Assembly: GCA_013820975.1 (NCBI GenBank)
Contig: JACDHQ010000053.1
Location: forward strand, 1 to 8,856
DNA from: Gemmatimonadaceae bacterium
Lineage (GTDB): Bacteria > Gemmatimonadota > Gemmatimonadetes > Gemmatimonadales > Gemmatimonadaceae
Direction: 5' to 3'
Length of the DNA stretch: 8,856 bases
The position numbers and the translations under genes were made by a program. Below, one piece after another: positions 1 through 5,260 of the stretch. The stretch's first letter is position 1, and every line of letters starts with the position of its first letter. The notes beneath the pieces are model-generated. The model did not search any database and was not told the origin of the DNA. It saw only the letters and a program-made list of their open reading frames with translations.

Positions 1-11
1 AGGGCGCACCG

Positions 12-1262
12 TCACCGTGAGTCGGCGAGTGCCTGGACGCCCTCGATGAGCCGGTCGACTTCGCCCGCCGTCGTGTAGCACGCTGCGCCAACGCGCACGA
101 AGCCGTCGTGCACCTGGTCGTAGCGGTCGGCGATGGTCGAGGCGTAGAAGTCGCCGTTCGACACGAACACGCCGCGCGCGGCAAGCCCGGCCGCGATGTC
201 GGTGGTGGACGTGCCCTCGAGGGTGAACACCACGGTGGGGATGCGCGGCGCTCCAGCCGGCGGGCCGAAGATTCGCAGTCCGTCGATCGCGCCGAGTCCC
301 GCGAGCAGACGCTGGACATGCACATCACCGCGACGGTGCAGCTCCGCGAATGTCGTACACAGCTGGGCGCGGCGCGTGTCACCGGCTCCCAGCGACGCAA
401 GGAAGTTCACCGCCGCGGCTGCGCCCACCATCGACTCGTGCGACTGCGTGCCCGTCTCCATCTTCTCCGGCGCGGTGTCGGGCGCGGGCATCAGCTTGGG
501 GACGTCGAGCGAGGCGAGCAACTCGTGACGTGCAAACAGCACCCCGATGTGCGGACCGTAGAACTTGTACGCGGAGCACGACAGGAAGTCGCAGCCGATC
601 GCCTTCACGTCCACGACGGCATGCGGCGCGAAGGCGACGGCATCGACGAAGCTCAGCGCACCCGCCTCCCGGGCGAGCTGGCAGACGCGTTGCACATCGG
701 TGATCGTGCCGATCGCATTGGATGCGGCATTCACTGCGACGAGCCGGGTCCGGGGCCCGATGAGCGAGGCGAGTTGCTCGAGGTCGAGCGCACCGCGATC
801 GAGGTCCAGCCGCGCCCACCGCAGCACGATCCCGCGCTCCGCGGCCAGCGCCTGCCATGGAGCGATGTTCGCGTGGTGGTCGATCTCCGTGACCACGATC
901 TCGTCGCCCCCCTGCCACCGTCGGCCGAGCGCGCGGCCGAGATGGAAGGCCAGCGACGTCATGTTCTGCCCAACGGCAATCTCGTTCGCCTCGGCGCCGA
1001 GGAAGTCGGCAAGCGCCTGGCGCGCGTTCGTGATCGCCTCGTCGGTCTCCTCACTCGACGGGTACACCCAATGGGTGTTCGCGTTGTGGTGAAAGAGGTA
1101 GTCGGCCATCCTGTCCACGACGAGCCGCGGCACCTGCGTGCCACCTGGTCCGTCGAAGTACGCAACCTGATGGCCCCCGTGCATGCGATCGAGCGCCGGG
1201 AACCAGGCCCGGATCGCGTCGACGCCGAGGACGGCGTCGGCCGCCGGCAGGTCGGGTGTCAT
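12..1262 (-). CDS. Class-V PLP enzyme, cysteine desulfurase-like (VC1184 subfamily)
   Basis: A 416-residue fold-type I PLP enzyme of aminotransferase class V. What is visible: EIDHHAN (126-132) with the histidine that stacks on PLP, SNAIGT (181-186), the PLP-pyridine aspartate in FVDAVAFAPH (D207), and the Schiff-base lysine in SAYKFYGPHIG (K233). The C-terminal domain ends with VRVGAACYTTAGEVDRL (389-405). It resembles the family usually named cysteine desulfurase-like protein, VC1184 type. Where SufS/CsdA carries its catalytic cysteine, about 25 residues before the RAS.ALYNT-like segment, this protein has GDFYAST (370-376) and no cysteine. C395 lies inside the later motif instead. Persulfide chemistry is therefore doubtful, and an aminotransferase, lyase or epimerase reaction is as likely. 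Start: the ATG overlaps the upstream gene's TGA (ATGA, 1259-1262), with GGAG 5 nt upstream (complement of 1268-1271). It is the second gene of a coupled pair. The family is secure; the substrate is unknown. Confidence 0.9.
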   Translation of the reverse strand: MTPDLPAADAVLGVDAIRAWFPALDRMHGGHQVAYFDGPGGTQVPRLVVDRMADYLFHHNANTHWVYPSSEETDEAITNARQALADFLGAEANEIAVGQNMTSLAFHLGRALGRRWQGGDEIVVTEIDHHANIAPWQALAAERGIVLRWARLDLDRGALDLEQLASLIGPRTRLVAVNAASNAIGTITDVQRVCQLAREAGALSFVDAVAFAPHAVVDVKAIGCDFLSCSAYKFYGPHIGVLFARHELLASLDVPKLMPAPDTAPEKMETGTQSHESMVGAAAAVNFLASLGAGDTRRAQLCTTFAELHRRGDVHVQRLLAGLGAIDGLRIFGPPAGAPRIPTVVFTLEGTSTTDIAAGLAARGVFVSNGDFYASTIADRYDQVHDGFVRVGAACYTTAGEVDRLIEGVQALADSR

Positions 1263-2143
1263 CGGATCTCCACGTTGGCGCGGCGCTCGACGAGCTTGAC
1301 GGCCTCCACGTGGTCGGCCTCTTCCCCAAGCTCGCGGTGCGCGCTCGTCATCAGGTCGGCCGCGAGCTGCAGCATCGGGGCCGGCACGTCGTGTTCGTGT
1401 GCGACCCCGGCCGCGACACGCGCATCCTTGTCGAGCAGGGCGAGCCGGAAGGTGCGCGGGAATGCCCGCGTCAGCACCCGTTCGGGAAAGAGGTTCATCG
1501 AGGCGTTCGAGCGGCCGCTCGACGCGTTGATCACGTCGAGCGCGACGTCGGCGCGAACCCCGGCCTTCACAAGGGTGGCCAGCCCCTCGGCAGTCGACAC
1601 GATGTGCACCGCCAGCAGCGCGTTGTTCACCGCCTTGAGCGCATGACCGGCGCCCACGTCACCGCAATGGACGATCTTGCTGCCGAATGCGGCAAGCACG
1701 TCGCGCACACGGTCGAGCACCGCCTCGTTGCCGCCGCACATCACCGTCAGCGTGCCCCCCTCGGCCGCGGAGGTCCCGCCGCTGACCGGCGCATCGATGA
1801 AGGCCACGTCGCGCGCGGCAAGGCGGGCCGCGATCAGGCGCGACGTGGCGGGATCGCCGGAGGTGCAGTCCACGAGCACCGCGCCCGGTCGAAGCGCGTG
1901 CTCCATCCCGGCGTCAAGGACCTGCACGACGTCCTGCGACGTGGGGAAACAGGTGATGACGATCTCGGCATCGCGCACCGCCTCTGCGGTGGAGGCGGCT
2001 GCCCTGGCGGTTCCGGTCCCGGCCAGCTCGGTCGCGACTGCGGCAGTGCGGTTCCAGACGACGACGCCCGGAAAGCGCTCGGCGAGCCGCCGGGCCATCG
2101 GTCGGCCGATGGCCCCGAGGCCCAGGAAGGCGATGGTAGGCAT
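1259..2143 (-). CDS. NAD(P)-dependent beta-hydroxyacid dehydrogenase (3-hydroxyisobutyrate dehydrogenase family)
   Basis: A 294-residue cytosolic oxidoreductase, the usual length for this family (3-hydroxyisobutyrate dehydrogenase, tartronate semialdehyde reductase, GLYR). The N-terminal Rossmann fold opens with FLGLGAIGRPMA (6-17). The second strand ends VVVWNRT (27-33); an Asn-Arg-Thr here commonly favours NADPH. Substrate loop: DAPVSGGTSAAEGGTL (117-132). Catalytic lysine: K170 in GHALKAVNN (166-174), with N174. The helical C-terminal domain carries LLDKDARVA (236-244). The frame stays open to 2260, but the ATG at 2143 is chosen because the Rossmann strand starts at once and a longer form would run into the divergent gene. 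No Shine-Dalgarno sequence precedes this ATG; a TACGTT hexamer lies 7 nt upstream, so the mRNA may be leaderless. The stop overlaps the next gene's start, which suggests that the two products work in one pathway. The exact substrate cannot be told from the sequence. Confidence 0.92.
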   Translation of the reverse strand: MPTIAFLGLGAIGRPMARRLAERFPGVVVWNRTAAVATELAGTGTARAAASTAEAVRDAEIVITCFPTSQDVVQVLDAGMEHALRPGAVLVDCTSGDPATSRLIAARLAARDVAFIDAPVSGGTSAAEGGTLTVMCGGNEAVLDRVRDVLAAFGSKIVHCGDVGAGHALKAVNNALLAVHIVSTAEGLATLVKAGVRADVALDVINASSGRSNASMNLFPERVLTRAFPRTFRLALLDKDARVAAGVAHEHDVPAPMLQLAADLMTSAHRELGEEADHVEAVKLVERRANVEIR

Positions 2144-2190
2144 GGGCCGGAACGTAGCGCCCGGCCGACGCCGCTCGCTACTCTTGACGC
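2144..2190. promoter_or_regulatory. Divergent promoter spacer with two leaderless-type -10 hexamers
   Basis: This 47-bp spacer separates two head-to-head genes. On the plus strand TACTCT (2179-2184) ends 6 nt before the ATG at 2191. On the minus strand TACGTT (complement of 2151-2156) ends 7 nt before the ATG at 2143. Neither gene has a purine-rich ribosome site. A TANNNT box 6-7 nt before the start codon is the known layout of leaderless promoters in Deinococcus and actinobacteria. Two inverted repeats lie across the spacer: GTAGCG/CGCTAC (2154-2159 and 2176-2181) and GGCCGG/CCGGCC (2145-2150 and 2161-2166). They could be operator half-sites, or the first may simply reflect the paired -10 boxes. 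No convincing -35 box is visible. The promoter assignment is inference. Confidence 0.45.
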
Positions 2191-2433
2191 ATGGCTCGAA
2201 TGACGGTTCGGATCGATGGCATGGCGTGCGTGCAGTGCGTCCGTGCGGTGAACACAGCACTCACGGCGGTGCCCGGCATCACCGCGGCCGAGGTGCGGGT
2301 GGGCGGCGCGACGATCGCGCATGATGGCCGCGCAACGCTGGAGCAGGTCGCCGACGCGGTGGCAGTGGCTGGCTACGAGGTGAGCAGCGCGGTTGAGGAG
2401 CGGCGCGTGCTGCCGCTCCTCGGGGACGGCTGA
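2191..2433 (+). CDS. Small heavy-metal-associated (HMA) domain protein, CopZ-like
   Basis: An 80-residue protein that is almost entirely one HMA domain with the ferredoxin-like beta-alpha-beta-beta-alpha-beta pattern. The metal site is GMACVQC (10-16) with C13 and C16, followed by the helix VRAVNTAL. The second helix is TLEQVADAVAVAGY (49-62). Members bind Cu(I) or similar soft metals and pass them to P-type ATPases or regulators. Residues 63-80 extend past the domain and hold no recognised motif. No metal ATPase, CsoR or MerR regulator lies next to it, so the partner is unknown. It aligns without gaps to the second HMA protein in this window (6199-6417) at 19 of 45 residues. Start: ATG 2191, with no Shine-Dalgarno sequence and a TACTCT box 6 nt upstream. 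M4 (2200) is a possible alternative start. Copper specificity is likely but unproven. Confidence 0.85.
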   Translation: MARMTVRIDGMACVQCVRAVNTALTAVPGITAAEVRVGGATIAHDGRATLEQVADAVAVAGYEVSSAVEERRVLPLLGDG

Positions 2434-2442
2434 GCGGCCGTC
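2425..2442. terminator. Hairpin spanning the stops of two convergent genes
   Basis: GACGGC (2425-2430) and GCCGTC (2437-2442) form a perfect 6-bp stem with a 6-nt loop, centred on the 7-bp gap between the HMA stop (2431-2433) and the GH6 stop (2441-2443). It reads the same on both strands, so it could serve both transcripts. Neither side has a T-run, so it is at most a weak or Rho-assisted bidirectional end, or a 3'-protecting hairpin. Confidence 0.35.
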
Positions 2443-3550
2443 ACAGCGTCGGGCTGCGCCGCGCGAGCCCCAGTGCGTAGTCTCCCCACCACCCACCGGC
2501 CGTCGGTCCGCCGTTGCACGTTCCATCGGACTCGCCGGGCACCTTGACCCAGAGCAGCGCATCGACGAGGGCGTGCGCGCTCCGCGTCGTCGGCAGGTCG
2601 CCGAGTGCGCGTCCGTCCGGGTTGCACCAGACGTTCCCGGCAGCGGGACCCAGACCGTTGCGGCTCGTGTCGATGATGTACCGCTTCCCGCCCGTCTGCG
2701 CCGACAGTGTATTGCCGTACGTCACGTTTTCGGCCGTCGGGATGAAGTTGGAGACGTTCAACGCAAAGCCCTGCGCGCGATCGATGCCCGCCTTGGCCAG
2801 GCGCGCTGCGGCCGCCTCGGGCGTAAGCCAGCGGGCATGGCCGACCTCCAGGTATACCATCGCGCCCGCGTCACGAAGGACGGAGACCGCCTCACGCAGC
2901 AGTGTATAGCGCTCCTCCTGACGGTCGGCGGCGAGGCACGTGATGGTTGCGATCGCATCGGGCTCGAGCACCACCACCGCCTTGCGCCCCCGGAAACCGG
3001 CGGCGAAGCTGCGAATCCACGATCGATAGGCGTCGGGGCTGGAAGCGCCGCCAGCGGAGTAGAGCCCGCAGTCGCGCTGCGGGATGTTGTACGCGACGAG
3101 AACCGCCAGGCGCCCACCCACCGATGCGACAGTCAGCTCCGTATCGACGGCCGTCGTCACGTCGCCGGTCCATTCGTTGAACCAGCTCGCGACTGGGTGG
3201 GCGCCGACGCGGGTCATGTAGGCTGCGTCGGCAGGCCGGTTCGTACGCCAGAGATCCGCCTGCTTCAGCGCTCGCGATGTCGGAGATACGTGCAGCTGCA
3301 TCGAGGCGAAGGGGCTCGCGCTTGCCGGTCCCGCCCCGCCCCCAGCCGGCTTGCTTACCGGGGCGACGTCAGTGGGGACGTCGTCCGGCGCGAGCGCGTC
3401 CGATGCATCGCAGGCAGCGGCGGCGCCGAGCAGCAGCGCGGCGGCGGTGATGCGGCAGAGCAGGCGCGCCCCAGCGCCGCGGGGAACCAGGCCGCGGAGA
3501 ACGACGACATGACCGCCCTGACCGGACGATGCGCAGGCGATGACGTGCAT
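2441..3550 (-). CDS. GH6 family glycoside hydrolase (cellulase), probable lipoprotein
   Basis: A 369-residue protein with a complete GH6 catalytic domain (about 84-369). GH6 enzymes cut beta-1,4-glucan with inversion and include endoglucanases and cellobiohydrolases. All hallmarks are present: VAYNIPQRDCGLYSAGG (152-168) with D160, VVVLEPDAIA (192-201) with the proton-donor D198, VYLEVGHARW (232-241), GFALNVSNF (261-269), and LLWVKVPGESDGT (332-344) with D342. C161/C205 and C309/C345 match the two disulfides usual in the family. The leader has a hydrophobic run at 34-46 ending in AAAC (C47), a permissive lipobox followed by D48. A Pro/Ala/Gly-rich linker (about 52-80) suggests anchoring outside the inner membrane. 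No carbohydrate-binding module is seen. The charged region before the hydrophobic run is unusually long (about 33 residues), yet the ATG has a strong ribosome site and no ATG, GTG or TTG start follows before the signal. It is divergent from mgtE. The family is secure; endo or exo mode is undetermined. Confidence 0.92.
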   Translation of the reverse strand: MHVIACASSGQGGHVVVLRGLVPRGAGARLLCRITAAALLLGAAAACDASDALAPDDVPTDVAPVSKPAGGGAGPASASPFASMQLHVSPTSRALKQADLWRTNRPADAAYMTRVGAHPVASWFNEWTGDVTTAVDTELTVASVGGRLAVLVAYNIPQRDCGLYSAGGASSPDAYRSWIRSFAAGFRGRKAVVVLEPDAIATITCLAADRQEERYTLLREAVSVLRDAGAMVYLEVGHARWLTPEAAAARLAKAGIDRAQGFALNVSNFIPTAENVTYGNTLSAQTGGKRYIIDTSRNGLGPAAGNVWCNPDGRALGDLPTTRSAHALVDALLWVKVPGESDGTCNGGPTAGGWWGDYALGLARRSPTL

Positions 3551-3557
3551 GACTTCA

Positions 3558-3564
3558 CCCTCCC
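3558..3564 (-). promoter_or_regulatory. Ribosome-binding site of the GH6 gene
   Basis: The minus strand reads GGGAGGG, 7 nt before the ATG at 3550. This strong site decides the start in spite of the long N-terminal region before the hydrophobic signal core. Confidence 0.7.
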
Positions 3565-3751
3565 GTGAACCGAGGGACGTGAGGACGTGCTACAACTGCT
3601 GTACGCCCTGAAGACGCATTTGTTCGGTAGTTCGTAACGTGTTGCGCTACAACGAGTTAGCGGACGCTACCGTCACGTGCGAGCAGCGGTGATGCCGGTC
3701 ACGTGGAAGCCGTGTGCGGCAGCGCAGGATCGTCGCTTGTCCCGGGTGTGG

Positions 3752-3780
3752 GCGTGCGGGTAACTTTGGCCCCCGCACGT
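3752..3780 (+). other. Perfect hairpin in the mgtE leader
   Basis: CGTGCGGG (3753-3760) and CCCGCACG (3772-3779) form an uninterrupted 8-bp G+C-rich stem, extended by a G-T wobble (3752/3780), with an 11-nt loop. It lies 58 nt before the mgtE ATG, so it is transcribed in the 5' UTR if the promoter is upstream. Only TTT follows within a few bases, so it is a poor intrinsic terminator. It may be a leader-control or stability structure. Confidence 0.45.
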
Positions 3781-3827
3781 GTTTACGGCGCTCCGCGCCA
3801 ATCGCCTCGCCTTTCGACCTCCCCTGC

Positions 3828-3832
3828 GAGGG
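3828..3832 (+). promoter_or_regulatory. Ribosome-binding site of mgtE
   Basis: GAGGG sits 6 nt before the ATG at 3839. It favours this start over the in-frame GTG at 3779, which has no ribosome site and lies in the right arm of the leader hairpin. Confidence 0.6.
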
Positions 3833-3838
3833 CCTGCC

Positions 3839-5260
3839 ATGACGCCATCTTCGCGCAGTCCCGACGAGCTGCCCGTCGCCGCGCTGCTGGCGCCGGACAT
3901 CCTCGCGCTGCTCGACGAGTCGCCGGAGACGATCGCGACCGAGGTCGAGGAGCTCCACCCGGCCGACCTGGCCGACGTCGCCGAGCTCCTCCCCGAGGAG
4001 CGGCTCGCGGCGTTCCTGAGCGCGCTGCCGCGGGCTCGCGCCGCCGACGTCCTCGAATACATGAACGAGGACGCCCGGACGGTCCTGTTCGAGGCGCTCC
4101 CGGCGGAAATTGCGGCGCAGCTGATCGAGCACATGACGCCGGACGATCGCGCCGACGTGCTCGACGAGCTGGACGAGGATCGCGCCGACGAGATCCTCGA
4201 GGAGATGGACGACGACAAGGCGGAGGAGACGGAGCAGCTCCTCCGCTTCGAGTCGGACGAGGCGGGCGGCCTGATGACGACGGAGTACATCTCCGTCGAG
4301 GAGACGCTCAGCGTCGAAGCGGCGCTGGAGGAAGTGCGCGCCGCCGCGCGTTCGGGGCGCCGCGAGGCGATGTACGCGGTGTACACGCGCGATGCGCAGG
4401 GGCGCCTGTCGGGCGTGCTGTCGCTCCGCGAGCTGCTCGCGGCGCCCCCGGGCGCCAAGGTGCTCGACAATGCGTGGACGGAAGTCGTGCGCGTGCTGCC
4501 GACCGCCGACCGGGAGGAAGTGGCGCGCGCCGCGTCGGATTACGACCTCATCGCGGTGCCGGTGGTCAGCGAGTCGGGGCACCTGATGGGCGTCGTGACC
4601 GTCGACGACGTCATCGACGCAATCCACGAGGAGCAGACGGAAGACGTCCAGAAGCTGGGCGGCATGGAGGCACTCGACGAGCCGTACATGAGCATCGGCT
4701 TCGTGGACATGATCAAGAAGCGCGTCGGGTGGCTGAGCGTGCTCTTCATCGGCTCCCTGTTCACGGCCACCGTGATCGGCTACTTCCAGGAGGAGCTGTC
4801 GCGGGCCGACATCCTCACCGTGTTCATCCCGCTGATCATCAGTTCGGGCGGCAACTCCGGGTCCCAGGCGACGTCGCTGATCATCCGGGCGATGGCGCTC
4901 GGCGAGATCAGCCCGCGCGACTGGTGGCGGGTGGCGCGCCGCGAGTTCCAGTTCGGCCTCACGCTCGGCGTGCTGCTCGGCATCCTCGGCTTCGCGCGCG
5001 TGGCGGTGTGGGAGTGGTTCGGCTGGGCGGCCGTGGCCAGCAGCCATCCGGCGCTCATCGCGCTGACGATCGGCGTTTCGGTGCTCGGGGTCGTGACGTT
5101 CGGCTCGATGGTCGGCTCGATGCTGCCGTTCCTGCTGCGCCGCCTCGGGCTCGATCCGGCGAGCGCCTCGGCGCCGTTCGTTGCGACGCTCGTGGACGTG
5201 ACGGGGCTGGTCATCTACTTCATGGTGGCGCTGGCCGTGCTGAGCGGCACCGTCCTCTGA
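3839..5260 (+). CDS. mgtE: MgtE family magnesium channel/transporter
   Basis: A 473-residue, complete MgtE, close to the usual 450. It forms a homodimeric inner-membrane Mg2+ channel gated by its cytosolic domains. Order: an N-terminal superhelical domain (about 35-140) rich in Asp/Glu, including HPADLADVAELLP (40-52) and DDRADVLDELDEDRADEILEE (102-122); the junction ESDEAGGLMTTEYI (138-151); paired CBS domains (about 142-262) with SGHLMGVVTVDDVIDAI (246-262); a connecting helix; and five membrane segments from about 297. The pore signature PLIISSGGNSGSQATSLIIR (331-350) is intact. So is GLDPASASAPFVATLVDVTG (437-456), whose D453 corresponds to the Mg2+-binding pore aspartate of Thermus MgtE. 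Cytosolic acidic residues bind Mg2+ and close the channel when Mg2+ is high. It heads an apparent operon with the DMT transporter (overlapping) and an HMA protein. The long leader hints at 5'-UTR control, unproven. Confidence 0.96.
   Translation: MTPSSRSPDELPVAALLAPDILALLDESPETIATEVEELHPADLADVAELLPEERLAAFLSALPRARAADVLEYMNEDARTVLFEALPAEIAAQLIEHMTPDDRADVLDELDEDRADEILEEMDDDKAEETEQLLRFESDEAGGLMTTEYISVEETLSVEAALEEVRAAARSGRREAMYAVYTRDAQGRLSGVLSLRELLAAPPGAKVLDNAWTEVVRVLPTADREEVARAASDYDLIAVPVVSESGHLMGVVTVDDVIDAIHEEQTEDVQKLGGMEALDEPYMSIGFVDMIKKRVGWLSVLFIGSLFTATVIGYFQEELSRADILTVFIPLIISSGGNSGSQATSLIIRAMALGEISPRDWWRVARREFQFGLTLGVLLGILGFARVAVWEWFGWAAVASSHPALIALTIGVSVLGVVTFGSMVGSMLPFLLRRLGLDPASASAPFVATLVDVTGLVIYFMVALAVLSGTVL

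Larger units (their letters stand above)
3551..3838. promoter_or_regulatory. Divergent intergenic region between the GH6 gene and mgtE
   Basis: This 288-bp stretch is the only long non-coding region in the window and is less G+C-rich than its surroundings around 3590-3660. It must hold the promoters of both divergent genes. Six ACGTG words lie on the plus strand, starting at 3577, 3585, 3637, 3675, 3701 and 3777. Two of these sit inside GTCACGTG repeats (3672-3679 and 3698-3705), which contain the palindrome CACGTG and are 26 bp apart. A plus-strand CGCTACCGT (3665-3673) resembles the -10 elements of the spacer at 2144-2190 and could be the mgtE promoter. On the minus strand TTGTAG, a 17-nt gap and TACCGA form a weak candidate for the GH6 gene. 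CGCTA (3645-3649 and 3665-3669) can pair with TAGCG (3658-3662). No classical M-box consensus is recognisable by eye. All promoter calls are tentative. Confidence 0.5.

Noticed and set aside
108..1646. Plus-strand open frame of 512 codons opposite the left enzyme pair
   Set aside because: It is antisense to two well-recognised enzymes, has an Arg/His-rich composition typical of G+C-rich shadow frames, and shows no domain.
2144..2260. Longer dehydrogenase starting at 2260
   Set aside because: The 39 extra residues precede a canonical Rossmann start and would overlap the divergent HMA gene.
3779..3838. Longer mgtE from the in-frame GTG at 3779
   Set aside because: There is no ribosome site before it, it lies in a hairpin arm, and the extra 20 residues do not resemble MgtE. 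ATG 3839 has GAGGG 6 nt upstream.
3551..3838. M-box (ykoK) magnesium riboswitch or cobalamin riboswitch before mgtE
   Set aside because: I could not find the conserved core words of either class by eye. A covariance-model search would settle it.
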